NCBI GenBank assembly: GCA_947069175.1
Contig: CAMTDV010000013.1
Coordinates: forward strand, 58,720,610 to 58,784,609
DNA: 64,000 nucleotides
Origin: Scalesia atractyloides
Taxonomy: Eukaryota > Streptophyta > Magnoliopsida > Asterales > Asteraceae
Reading direction: 5' to 3'
Shown here in pieces: positions 31,986 through 43,406 of this stretch. The position numbers and the translations under genes are program-made. The notes beneath the pieces were generated by a model. The model was given only the letters and a program-made list of their open reading frames with translations, searched no databases and was not told where the DNA came from. How positions within the stretch are numbered: the stretch's first letter is position 1; the number at the start of each line of letters is the position of its first letter.

Positions 31986-32790
31986 ATCAATATGGATTGT
32001 GTAGAAAAGTTGTTCAAGCTTGTTGAGGTGAGCCATTCTGATTTAGAAAAACACGATACATCATGTTATTCTAAATCAAAATGTGTTAACAAATCCTACC
32101 ACCAAAGGAACAGAGATTATCTTGAAAAGAGGAGAGCTGTGCTGGGTTTTCAAAAGAAAAGAACGAACAACAAGTTTCAAAAGTTGAACTTTACAAAGAA
32201 AAACAATTTTGTTTATGGAACAACTACCGAAAGAGAAAAAAGATCATTGGTAAACAATCCAATGATGAGTTCAAGAAAGAAAAAGAGAGTAGAAAACAAG
32301 TTTTGGATTCCTCTGTCCAAAAAGACATCAGGACATGCTACAAGTGTAAAAATGTTGGGCATATTGCATAACATTGTTCACAAAGAAATCCAAAATCTGT
32401 TTCTAACTCCAACAGATCTACCAAAGATGTGAAACAAAAGGCACCCATGGTTGTACCAAACCAGCTTTTGAAAAGAAACATAGAATCCAACAAAAATGTT
32501 AAATCAACGATTCAACTTAATTCTAAATTTGAAATTGGTGAAACTTGCACTAAGAATCGTTAAAAGGATTCAAAGTTTTATTCTAACAGGTAAAATTTGA
32601 AAACAAAAACATGGGTTGCAAAAGTCAAACCATCTAAGGTAGAACTGAAACCATTTGTTCCAGCCAAGATAGAGGCCAAACAGAATGTCAAGATCAAAGT
32701 TGGTTCGAAGTTTGATATTCCAAACCACCCAAGACCAAGCACGCTTAGGTTTCTCTGTTTAAATAACTTCTTTTGCATGTGTCCAGGGGC
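31986..32790 (+). pseudogene. Copia D second zinc knuckle and basic linker
   Basis: A Lys/Arg/Asn-rich frame leads to CYKCKNVGHIA*HC (about 32336-32375), where a stop replaces the residue before the last His-Cys spacing. It continues as KVKPSKVELKPFVPAKIEAK and SLFK-like sequence. Equivalent to 25331-26040 in H. Confidence 0.75.
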
Positions 32791-33214
32791 TCCCGAGATT
32801 GATCATGTCTTAATGGATTATGGATGGTGGAGCTTCCCGACACATGACTGGGATGCTTGTGTTGTTGCACGACGTTAAAGCTATTCGAGGAGGTTACGTC
32901 TGTTTCGCTGGAACTCAGGGTGGAAGGATTATAGGAGAAGGTATCTTATGAATGGAGTGGTTTCCTTTGACACGGTGAACTACATTGCAGATCTGGAGAA
33001 CAATCTACTGAGCATTTCGCAGATTTGTGACAACACACTTCAATGACAAAGAATGCTTAATTCTCAAGCCGGGATTCAGAATTCCTGAGGAGTGGATCCT
33101 CATGCGCGCTCCAAGAGAGAATGATCTTTATGTTCTAGACATGAGCGTCGCATCCACAACATCTAAGAAGGTTCAGTGCTTCGTTTCTAAAGCAACCGAG
33201 AAGGAGTCAATACT
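32791..33214 (+). pseudogene. Copia D protease, active-site Ser lost
   Basis: WIMDGGASRHMTGMLVLLHD aligns with DSGASRHMTG in H; Ser is Gly here. GTQGGRIIGEGIL and NYIADLENNLLSISQIC follow with a frameshift near 33025 and FNDKECLILKPGFRIPEEWI. Confidence 0.82.
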
Positions 33215-33712
33215 ATGGCATCGGAAGATGGGGCACATACATTTGAGAAGACGAATTATTTAGTGCACAACGACCTAGTGGAGGGTGTAAATCTGAAGAA
33301 CTTTCATTTATCTGATGACTATCTGAGCTGTAAGAAGGGAAACAACATAAGAAATCACACCCAAGAAAGCTTCTAAATTCTATTAAGCTACCACTAGAAA
33401 GGCTTCATATGGATCTTTTTGGACCAGTAAACGTCAAAAGCATTTATGGAGATCTATATTGCCTGGTCGTGACAGATGATTATTCAAGATTCTCATGGGT
33501 TTTCTTCCTGGAGAGTAAAGATGAAATGTTTTAAAGTCTTATGATTCTCTTCAGGAAGCTTGAAAACTTATATCACTTGTCTATCAAGAGAATCCGCAGT
33601 GACAATGGTACTGGGTTCAAGAATAAGAGAATGCTCGAATTCTACAAGGAAAAGGGGATTCTTCACGAATTCAGTGCTCCCTATACTCCTCAACAAAATG
33701 GAGTAGCTGAAC
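33215..33712 (+). pseudogene. Copia D integrase N-terminal and core part
   Basis: ILWHRKMGHIHLRR starts the zinc domain, then LHMDLFGPVNVKSIYGDLY (first Asp), RSDNGTGFKNKRMLEF (second Asp; Glu of TEF is Gly) and PQQNGVAE ending at the insertion. Stop near 33534 (TTT TAA). The catalytic Glu is the last residue before the LTR insertion. Confidence 0.85.
33708..33712 (+). other. Target-site duplication of solo LTR, left copy
   Basis: TGAAC, matching 38365-38369 exactly. Removing one copy and the LTR restores the integrase reading NGVAERKN. Confidence 0.92.
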
Positions 33713-34828
33713 TGTCACTCTCGTCCATAGGCGGAAGCGCGTGGTGTGAACTTGATTAGTTTTCATCACATACGACATAAGTAAACAACTATATGAATTT
33801 AAAAGCATGCACGATGTTCATCCATTCACCATATATAAACATTACAAGCCACAAACTGTTTGGAAGTAAAAGACGACATAAATAATTTAAAGTTTACAAA
33901 AAGGCTTGTTCAAAATAACTTTTAAGACAATAAGGCTTTGCATCCTATATTCCGTTCGAAGAAAAAATATATAGACCGAACCCTCCCAAAATACGGATGA
34001 CATCTACTACTAGTAACCTTGAAAAACTTCGTGAATGACTGCGCCAAGATCCACTTCAATTTCCTGAAATACATGTAAGTTTAAAACATCAACAAAAGTA
34101 GGCGAGTTCATGCGTTTTGTGTGCGCACCAAATGAATCTTAAAAACATTTGAGAGTTCATATATGAAAATATGTTGTATGTAAAGCGTCAATGAACTTGA
34201 TGATCATTAATGTTTTGCAAGGACATTAATATTTGCGACAACATAGGAAGTACTCAACCCTAGATGAGTTCTTCCCGTTCACCCGGCTGGGACACCAAAA
34301 GCACGACATGCGGCCACACAAGGACCCGTGAGTGTGGCTCGCTACACCTGATAGATCTACCACTCTTGTTCCTCAGTCTTATAAAAGATTAATGGCACAT
34401 AAGAGAGACTCTATTCGCACATGATCTAATATTTCATTCCATAGCTAAACCATACCATCGAAAACATGTATTTTCCCCCCGAGAGTTATAAACTGAAAAC
34501 ATTTAAGAGAAAAGGGGGACATGAACTAACTGATTTGCGTCCGTGAATATATGCTAGTAATTCGGGTATCCCAAAGAGCGGATCAACCTACAAGTGATCT
34601 AACTCATTAGACACTTGAGTTATCGTTAAATACGTACATGTTGTTCATCTTGAACGTTATTGTATAAGTTAAGTATTTGGATACCCTACGTATTTTAAAT
34701 ATGTTGGTATTTGTTTCGCATTTTTGTTTTAATATATATATGCTTCTTTTATATATATATTTCGTATCCATTAAGTGTAGGAACGGGCCTTTCCCTTCGT
34801 GAGCCTTCGTGCCTCGCACGAGTATTAG

Positions 34829-34930
34829 TGGGCCTAGCCCACAAGAGTCTTTGTGCCTCGCACAAGTGAGAATGGGCCTAGCCCATTTGAGTCTCCGTGA
34901 TCCACACGGCATGAGTGGGCCTAGTCTATG
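34829..34930. repeat. TGGGCCTAGCCCA tandem repeat block in the solo LTR
   Basis: Unit of about 44 bp: TGGGCCTAGCCCA + GAGTCT + CGTG + CGCAC/GG. Perfect palindromic cores at 34829-34841 and 34873-34885, and a decayed one from 34916. The block is also in the element C LTR at about 54719-54850. Confidence 0.85.
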
Positions 34931-35219
34931 AGAGTCTCCGTGACTCGCATGGCTTACGTTCGTTATGTGTTTCATGTATATGTTCTCCGAATATATATAC
35001 TTTTAGTTAGTGAACCTCGTTCATTTGTAACGACATGTTCGGCTTAAGTATGAGCATTTGTTCTTCATGTTGTATGCCTTTTATAATTATAAGTGTTAAA
35101 ATATTTATTTTTAACATCGTAAATACGTTAATGTATTTGTACGCTATTCTTTACATGAGTATACTTTAACAAGTGTATATGAGTACATTACTATGTAGTT
35201 ACGTATTTTCATGCATGTG

Positions 35220-35345
35220 TGTATACCGTATTCGTACCTGTATTTGTATACCGTTCCGTTGGTATTTATACCGTAATTAAATGTATTCATACCGTATTTA
35301 TACTGTATTTATACGCATTTGTATACCGTATTATTTGGTATCTTT
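35220..35345. repeat. TATACCGTA-type AT-rich minisatellite
   Basis: Repeated GTATACCGTATT / TTTATACCGTA / TATTTATACG words, about ten. Equivalent stretch at 55120-55270 in the C LTR. Confidence 0.75.
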
Positions 35346-35352
35346 GTGCATA

Positions 35353-35565
35353 TGGGCCTAGCCCAAATGAATTGTGTGGATGGGCCTAGCCCATAAAGTT
35401 TTGTAAGTGGGCCTAGCCCAATGTATAATATGATATTGGGCTTAGCCCATTTGACATGTTAATGGGCCTAGCCCAATGTTATATATTTTAGAATGGTCCT
35501 TAGCCCATTTTATATATTAGTAGGCCTAGCCCAACTTATTATATATTAGTGGGCTTTTACTAGCC
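35353..35565. repeat. Dispersed TGGGCCTAGCCCA palindromes in the solo LTR
   Basis: Perfect or near-perfect cores at 35353-35365, 35381-35393, 35408-35420, 35437-35449 (CTTA variant) and 35463-35475, plus degenerate ones to 35565. Each contains TGGGCC and, on the other strand, TGGGCT, which are site II-type words. The same set is in the C LTR at about 55284-55490. Confidence 0.88.
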
Positions 35566-35886
35566 CATTACAAATTCAAGTATACTTGTATTACCATAAG
35601 CGTATTTCGAGCGTATTTTATACGTATATACTTTTACATGGTATAAGTTGTGCATCTTCGTTTTATACTTTCCGAAATTTGAAGTGTTGGGATATAACAG
35701 TATATTATTTTTAGAGTTCGTCGTAGAACTTATTGTTATATATTTTCTTGTCGAAACGCCCAAGCATCTCCCGTGATAGGTATCCTTTCCGTGTTGTAAT
35801 GATGCGGCGACTGTTGCGGATAGTTATGCATTTACTTTGTTGCGTCGTTTATTTTATTTCATGCCAGCTTTTGGCTTTATGTACAT

Positions 35887-35887
<1 letters not shown>

Positions 35888-35917
<30 letters not shown>
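35888..35917. repeat. (TA)n microsatellite
   Basis: TATATATATATATATG followed by TATATATATATAT. It differs in length from the corresponding tract in the C LTR (about 55809-55826). Confidence 0.85.
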
Positions 35918-37212
35918 TTTGTCCGTGATATAAGGTTACTTAACGATTTGCCCGATGTCTGGTTGTTCGTTGTCCGCGTCTTGTGCCAAAGTGTAATATG
36001 ACTTTGTTCAAGTATTTAGTCCCTTAAGTGTTCTTATATTCATTCGTCATCGCGTATTTGGAGATTGTTTGTGTAGTGTATTTGTATTTTAGTTAGTATT
36101 CTTCCTAACTTCTAATACATACACATAATCGTACACAAGCGTTTATAAACATAAGTTGGTGTAGTATTAAATATGTATATATTTTTATTTAAAAATATAT
36201 TTATACTTATAAAGTTTCCATTTTCACCTTTTTATAACTCTTTATATCTTATAATTATATACAAGTGTTTATAAAAATTATTGTAAGATAAGGGCTTAAC
36301 CCTTTTTATTAAACTTTCTTAATTACCGATTAAGGTCACTAATCTCATTTAGTCCCATTAATAACCCCGTTAATCATACTTTAATCGTGATTAGATTTTA
36401 GAAAAATTCTGCCATAGTTTCTCCTAAACTATAGTGTTTTCCACGTTTTTAAAACGTATTTTAAGCATGTTTAAAATCCTTAAGCACAATCAACTCAAAT
36501 CAAGTTTCAACTATCAACTTTGCATGTAACACTTTCACACATAATTATCCTCATATCCTTGAACATTTTTTATATATTTTAACTACACTTTCTAGTAAAA
36601 TGATGACACTTTTTAATCCTTTTTACAAGATCATTTAAAACATCATATGTAGCACACTAATCTTGTTCTTATATTTAAACAACTTTAAATAACACACTTT
36701 TATTTTTGTAGTAAAGTTCATGGATTATGGAATGGATGATCTTGTCTTGATTCAAACATTAATATGTTTGAATCATCATTTTTGTTCTTAATCATACAAG
36801 ATCATATACTTAAACAATCTACTTTAACATAATCATCATGAATATATATAAGCTAACAAGCACTAAGCAACATGATCAACATATGTAAAAGTATCATCTA
36901 GCACATAATAATATAATCACTACATTATACATAATTTTTAGTGAACTTTTAAGGTGCGGTTAGGGTTTTAAGCTTTTATTTACTTTAGGATTCAAGATGA
37001 TCAACATGTACTTTACTAATCTACATATTATAAAAAGCTTGATAATGGTGAGAAATGATCTTACAACTTTGATATGGTTAGGATGAAGATTAATAAAAGA
37101 TTAAGCTCCAAATGAAGCTCTAAAAGTCCTCCATGCTTGCTCCTTTCTTAGGTGGTCTTGCAATGGGATTTTAAAGGTTAAATGGTGGGTTTATTGGATG
37201 AAAATGGAAGGG

Positions 37213-37219
37213 TTTTATA
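37213..37219 (-). promoter_or_regulatory. TATA box of the C-family LTR (minus strand)
   Basis: On the minus strand CACCCTATAAAACCC. If used, U3 is 38364-37220 and the TGGGCC palindromes (34829-35565) fall about 1.6-2.4 kb downstream, inside the transcribed leader. The equivalent in the C 5' LTR is mutated (GTATTACGGGG on the plus strand near 56846). Confidence 0.5.
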
Positions 37220-38364
37220 GGGTGTTGGCTGCCGAAATTAGAAGGGGAAGAAGAGGGTGATTCTTGAATTTTGAAAGTTGAAAAATGATGGGAAGTTATT
37301 TGATGTGTTAGGTTATATAATATCAAGTTCATACCATCATGCCAAATCTCCTACCATGCCTCTCAAGCTTCATCTTTCAACAAAGAAACAAGTGGGTGGG
37401 ACCCACTTGTTGACTGTTTTCTTGAATTGGGGGATTAAATGTAATTTTTTTAAACATGTGCATATATTGTTAAACTTGTAGATATTTTATCCATTAAGTT
37501 AATTAGGGATTAATTAGGGTACCAATGGTAGTTAGGGTTTTAAATAAAGTTTAACTAGTTCACTAGTTTAGTGGGTATTGATTTGGATGGTAAAAATGCC
37601 ACTAGTTCGCTCGTCGTTTCGACATCTGGTGTTATATAGAAGTTGTAATATAATACCGAGAGCTATGGTTTTATTTTACCATTGATGTCATGACGTTTAT
37701 TTAAGGCGTTTATGACTCCAAAATATGACTAACTAGTTCGCTAGCTTTTTAGTTTGGCAATTGGATGGTAGGAATATAATTTGTTCGCCTAACGGCTCGA
37801 ATTTGGGTAATGTGTACAAGTTGCAGCGTAACACCGGGAGTTTATGTGTAGGATATTCCGTTGATACCCCAAGCTTATTATGGTGCATAACATTATTTAT
37901 GAGTCCTACGATACTTAAAATGTTGCATTTTAGCATTTCAGACAATTTACTTTGTTATATTTTAGCGCGATTCAGACGAATTCTATAGATATGTAATTTC
38001 TGGAAAGTTAATGTGTCTTTACATTTATTGTCCCTAATTAGGGGTTTTTATTTGTATTTCAACCATAAAATGCTTTCGTGCCATTCGTTGCTCGTTCCGA
38101 CAGTTTTCAAAAACTTGCTGGCATGAATAGTGTGTTCCGGTGAATAGTGATTTCAGCATTTTGCCAACATTTTTGGACATAGTTTGTTGTTTTCTCGTAT
38201 CGTGAAGAATGTAACGATGTTGTTTGACATAATTAACCATGTCCTATGATTGCTTGACTTTACGCGACCTATTCATGCATTAATTAAGTGATACGAACAC
38301 AATAAATTGTATAATCAAGTTGCTAAGTTGTACGAAATTTACCATTATTTTGCTTGTTGTCACA

Positions 38365-38428
38365 TGAACGTAAGAATCACACACTGATCGAGACTGCCAG
38401 AACCATGTTCACTGATTCAAAACTTTTG
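38365..38428 (+). pseudogene. Copia D integrase, continuation after the solo LTR
   Basis: Begins with the second TGAAC and continues GAACGTAAGAATCACACACT..., the next 20 residues of the integrase core (RKNHTLIETARTMFTDSKL). It ends at GATTCAAAACTT, where element C integrase sequence begins on the opposite strand. Confidence 0.9.
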
Positions 38429-39131
38429 ACGGTCACGAGCCACCTTGATATGGTCTCGTATCTGAAAGATTTTGTCCGTAGTCTCCTTGACTAATTCTGG
38501 ACAATTGAGCTTTTTGTTCTGGTCTCCGCCCAACATAGCGGTGACAAACATTTTCGTCCATATAGAGCTTCAAACGGGGAGGCCTGTAGTGTGATAGTTG
38601 TTATTATATGAGAACTCTACTAAGGGTAAGTGAGTATCCCAGCTTCCACCCAAATCCATCACACAAGCACATAACATATCTTCCAAAGTTTGTATCGTCC
38701 GCTCACTTTGGCCGTCCGTTTAATGGTGAAAGGTCGTACTAAGATCCAGCTGCGATCTGAAGGCCTTTTGGAATGATTGCCAAATCCTTGACACGAATCG
38801 GCCATCTCGATCCGATATGAAAGAAATAGGCACTTCATGTCGTGCTACGATTTCTTTGAGGGATATTTCTGCCGATTTCTCCATGCTATCCTTCTCTCGG
38901 ATATGTAGGAAGTGTGCAGACTTCGTAAGTCGATCAACAATAAGTCAAATCATGTCGTGACCTCTCGAGGTCCTGGGTAACTTAGTAATAAAACCCATTG
39001 AAATCTGTTCCTATTTCCATACAGGAATTTCAGGTTGTTGCAGTAGTCCTGAAGGCTATTAATATTCTGCTATAACCTTCGCGCAAGTAAGGCATTTTCC
39101 AACATAGTTAGCAATGTTGCCCTTAAGGTTA
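38429..39131 (-). pseudogene. Element C integrase core, left of element B
   Basis: Minus strand: LTKSAHFLHIREKDSMEK, ISDRDGRFVSRIWQSFQKAF (second catalytic Asp), TDGQSERTIQTLEDML (catalytic Glu), LPLVEFSYNNNYH and VARDRQK. The first catalytic Asp is Gly (ISMGFITKLP, near 39000). Stops near 39042, 38951 and 38722 plus a frame change near 38600. It begins at the element B insertion and ends at the junction with copia D. Confidence 0.85.
39127..39131 (+). other. Target-site duplication of element B, left copy
   Basis: GGTTA, identical to 48301-48305. Joining the two sides restores the element C integrase zinc domain. Confidence 0.92.
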
Positions 39132-40147
39132 TGTCACACCCCGACCCGCAGCGGAAAAGGTGATCGAGGCATGATTGGGTTATCATCAAAGCTCATGACA
39201 TTTATTATAACGTTTGATACTCATTAATACATTTTAATGGGAAATATACAATCATAATTACATCATGTCCTAAACATCAATCTAGGCTTCATTGTTTTCT
39301 TCTAAGGCATTTCCTATGTTTTCCTTACTTCATCCTGTTCACCTGTATCATGTGTAAAAATGGTTTTTGGATCAACAAAAAGTTGGCGAGTGAATCCTAT
39401 GAAAAACATTTGAACAAGTTTATTTAGTTGATTATAAAATAAAGTGCACAACCACACATGAGTAAAAATAGATGTAACTTATTCACCAATCATTTAATAT
39501 TAAATAATGCACACATGAACAATAATGGATCGTTTTGAGGCACGCGTTGCTCAGCTCGTCTCCCACGAGGAACTGATGGGCCTAATGAATGATTTGCATA
39601 TACTTGACAATATGAAATACATAACTACAAACAATATATACTAAGTAATGCACACACGAACAATAATGGATTTGTTTTGAGGCACGTGTTGCTCAACTCG
39701 TCTCCCACGAGGAACTGATGGGCCTAATGAATGAGTTGCATATACTTGACAATATGAAATACATAACTACAAACAAAATATACAATCTAAGTTTAGATCA
39801 CAATATGGTATGGCACAAGTTTAAATAAACGAGTTATTTTTAGTGACACATGACACACCCCAAAACGTGTAATTAAAAAGGGGAGTTGTAAGATTCACTC
39901 ACATTAGGTGCGTTCGGTTGATGATGTTGAATGCGCACGAAGTTGGTTTTAACCACGAGTGAAACTAACCTAGATAATGGCATAATGGTTCGGTAAGTAA
40001 GCGGATTTTATTAATCAATTTTTGTAGGATTATTGGATATATTTTTGTGAGTTCAAGGCTATTTTCTAACTTTAAAAATGTTATTTTTAAGTATTTTTAA
40101 TTGATTTTTTAATTTAAATAAATAAATAAAAGAAATAAAAAAAATGT

Positions 40148-41610
40148 TTATTTTTGACTGTTGACCATTGACTTGATTGACCGTTGACTTGTTGACCGGT
40201 TCGGTCTGTAATAAGTGTGCGCCGGGTGAGGCTCGAACCCGAGTCCTTGATTTTCGGTGAAGAGGACTAGTTGGGTGGTTTTGTTTGGTCCGTCATTATC
40301 TTCGACAGGATTGGCGTTGATGTTGAAAACTCTTCCTCTTGCTGGTGGCCTAGTGATTTGGGTTTCTTGATTTACTTGGTTAACTGGGTTTGATTGAGCT
40401 TGAGCGTTTATGATGTTAACCAATCGAGGGCACGTGTTTCTAAAGTGGGTAGGGTCGCCACAATTGAAACAAGCTCGAACATATGGGAACATGGGGTATT
40501 GGGGTTGTTGATAGGTTTGGATCATGTTTTGAGTGGGGGAGAGATTTGGTTTTGAAGGGTGCGGCAACCCTTGCTCAAATGACCATTGCGTCCACAATTT
40601 GCACATAGTCGACAAGGTAAGGTAAGGGGATGGTGATAAAAACAGGTGTTACATCGAGGGTGAGGTCCAAGGTATGGTTTCTTATTTGGGTAAGTTGAGT
40701 TGGGTGCTACATGAGTGATTGGGATAGCTTGGATGGGTATGGCGTGTGAAATTGGTTGATTACGTTGTGTAGTAGCGAAAAGTTGCCCGTCTCGTTTTCT
40801 CTTAGAAATGGGTAGAGAAGGGATTCGGTTTGGGTGGAGTTTGAAGTTTCAGTCGATGCTTTATCCTTCTTCTTCTCCTCCTTGAAGTCTTTATTCCGGA
40901 TGCAGTTCTCGGTGAGCTCTGTAGCTAACTCCATTGCTGCTTCCAAAGTTGCAGGCGTGGTACTTATTACAGAGTCTTGAATCTTTGACGGAAGACCTCG
41001 AATGTAGTGCTCGATCAAACGGTAAAGAGGAGTGAACAAGTTGGGAACCATTTGATTTAACTCGAGGAATCTTTTGTTGTAGGTGGTGTGGTCGCCTTTC
41101 TTTTGCTTCAACGAATAGAACTCATCTTCTAATTTCTTGATTTCGCTCCTTGGGCAAAACCGTCTTGTCATGATTTCCTTCAACTCTTCCCAAGTCAAAG
41201 TCATAGCATCGTCAACACCTCGTTTGGCCTTCTCTGTATTCCACGAAGTAAGTGCTATTCCATATAAACGACCAGTAGCATATCGCACTTTGCGATCGTC
41301 GGAACAATCGCAATTTAGAAAAGTGTTCTCCATTTCTTCAAACCAATGGAGGAGAGCGGTGACACCTTCAGTCCCTTCGTATTTTGGAGGGTCACATGAT
41401 TTGAAATGCTTGTAGGTGCATTTAGGTGGTATTTGGGGGAGGGTTGATAACGTGTTGATCTTCTTGATTGACAGGATTAGCGGTAAGTGCTTGTTGGACT
41501 TGGATTACAATGTTGGGTATTACGGCAGCCATTTGTTGAGCGATTAGGGCAGCCATGCGCTCGCGCGCTTTTCCTACTCTCATCTTCCTACGGGCGAGGC
41601 TAGAAGTCAT
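40148..41610 (-). pseudogene. gag of element B unit 1 with LTR-derived C-terminus
   Basis: Begins MTSSLARRKMRVGKARERMA at 41610. An extra G near 41425 shifts frame; the capsid region resumes (MENTFLNCDCSDDRKVRYAT...), with another shift near 40815. The second knuckle CFNCGDPTHFRNTC is intact (about 40430-40471); the first is damaged. After ENQGLGFEPHPAHTYY the reading frame continues into LTR sequence and ends at 40148, giving a chimeric tail. Confidence 0.85.
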
Positions 41611-42376
41611 CTACAAGGAATACGTATCAGGAGTATGAGTTGGATGTTTTTGGGATCATGGGTCGTATTTAGGAGTGAAAATTCATAAAATAAATATAGA
41701 AAAATAAATCTACTACATCCATAGGATGTCTTGGGCTTTGCTCGTCATTGGGCCTTGCATGCCGCCATACTTCACCTTCGTAATCATGTGGGCCCCCATG
41801 AATACCGGGTTTTTCATATGGTTCGCATGTGTTAGCCTGGTTATGTACACTAAAACCCGGAGAAAATCGAGAAATATGTATATAGCGTATGATATTCGGA
41901 ATGTGTCCAGGTGTGGACACGGTGACACCTCAAAGTGGGGTTAGTTCGAACGACGTTTGGTGTGGCATGCTTTGGCCTAATAGGTCCTTCGTACTCTCAT
42001 CGTTAGTCCCCAGGTAGGCAAACTGGTCCGTTATATTGGATTTATACGAATGCCAACCTAGACAGGACGTTCCGACTACCGGTACTTGTACCCTTCCAGT
42101 TACTACATGCCCGTCGCGGAACTTACTTTGATGAGATTTGAAAATTGCGACAAAATCTTTGAATAACAAAAGTATGAAAATGATTTGAATATATGAACAT
42201 TGAAATATATATGATGAATATGTATGTAAGTATGTATGTTTGACTGTAAGTATAAATAAATATGAAACAAATAAACATCATAAGTTTGTATGTAACCACC
42301 TAAACAATTAAAATTTAGGCAACTATAGTATAGGCTCTAAGGGTCTAATAACCTATCCTATATCCCTATACTCATG

Positions 42377-42388
42377 GCTCTGATACCA
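42377..42388 (-). other. Primer binding site, element B unit 1
   Basis: GCTCTGATACCA on the plus strand, the complement of the iMet primer site. It sits next to the truncated LTR of unit 2, so it could serve that internal LTR. Confidence 0.9.
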
Positions 42389-43406
42389 ATCTGTCACACC
42401 CCGACCCGCAGCGGAAAAGGTGATCAAGGCATGATTGGGTTATCATTAAAGCTCATGACATTTATTATAACGTTTCATACTCATTAATACATTTTAATGG
42501 GAAATATACAATCATAATTACATCATGTCCTAAACATCAATCTAGGCTTCATTGTTTTCTTCTAAGGCATTTCCTATGTTTTCCTTGCTTCATCCTGTTC
42601 ACCTGTATCATGTGTAAAAATGGTTTTTGGATCAACAAAAAGTTGGCGAGTGAATCCTATGAAAAACATTTGAACAAGTTTATTTAATTGATTATAAAAT
42701 AAAGTGCCCAACCACACATGAGTAAAAATAGATGTAACTTATTCACCAATCATTTAATATTAAATATTGCACACATGAACAATAATGGATCGTTTTGAGG
42801 CACGCGTTGCTCAGCTCGTCTCCCACGAGGAACTGATGGGCCTAATGAATGATTTGCATATACTTGACAATATGAAATACATAACTACAAACAATATATA
42901 CTAAGTAATGCACACACGAACAATAATGGATTTGTTTTGAGGCACGTGTTGCTCAACTCGTCTCCCACGAGGAACTGATGGGCCTAATTAATGAGTTGCA
43001 TATACTTGACAATATGAAATACATAACTACAAACAAAATATACAATCTAAGTTTAGATCACAATATGGTATGGCACAAGTTTAAATAAACGAGTTATTTT
43101 TAGTGACACATTACACACCCAAAACGTGTAATTAAAAAGGGGAGTTGTAAGATTCACTCACATTGGGTGCGTTCGGTTGATGATGTTGAATGCGCACGAA
43201 GTTGGTTTTAACCACGAGTGAAACTAACCTAGATAATGGCATAATGGTTCGGTAAGTAAGCGGATTTTATTAATCAATTTTTGTAGGATTATTGGATATA
43301 TTTTTGTGAGTTCAAGGCTATTTTCTAACTTTAAAAATGTTATTTTTAAGTATTTTTAATTGATTTTTTAATTTAAATAAATAAATAAAAGAAATAAAAA
43401 AAATGT

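Larger units (their letters stand above)
28326..33712 (+). mobile_element. Copia D: sister of H, nested in H RT; continues at 38365-38428
   Basis: Same LTR family and protein order as H. It begins with an LTR of 476 bp inside H RT. In its integrase core, right after NGVAE, a 4652-bp LTR is inserted (33713-38364). D resumes for 64 bp and is then joined to element C. RT, RNase H and 3' LTR are missing. Confidence 0.88.
33713..38364 (-). mobile_element. Solo LTR of the element C family (4652 bp), inserted in copia D integrase
   Basis: On the minus strand it starts TGTGACAACAAGC and ends GAGTGACA. Perfect 5-bp target duplications (TGAAC) flank it and there is no internal domain, so it is a solo LTR left by LTR-LTR recombination. 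It aligns with the element C 5' LTR (53611-57060) over about 3.7 kb, and supplies the U3 part that copy has lost. At about 4.65 kb it is long for a plant LTR. Confidence 0.9.
39132..42391 (-). repeat. Element B tandem unit 1 (3260 bp)
   Basis: LTR 3' part 39132-40243, gag about 40244-41610, leader to 42376, primer site 42377-42388. It is nearly identical to unit 2 (42392-45651), of equal length. The LTR part breaks off exactly within the box-B-like GGTTCGAG of the tRNA-headed unit. Confidence 0.9.

Noticed and set aside
34607..34975. 122-codon minus-strand protein in the solo LTR
   Set aside because: Produced by the ~44-bp tandem repeat; the equivalent frame in the C LTR differs, and there is no domain.
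35888..35917. Regulatory element
   Set aside because: Simple (TA)n microsatellite of variable length.
37761..37988. Coding region in the U3 part of the solo LTR
   Set aside because: Lone open frame in AT-rich LTR sequence with no homology and no counterpart in the truncated C LTR.
33713..38364. 3' LTR of element C
   Set aside because: It has its own perfect target duplications inside copia D and is separated from C integrase by copia sequence, so it is a solo LTR of a different insertion.
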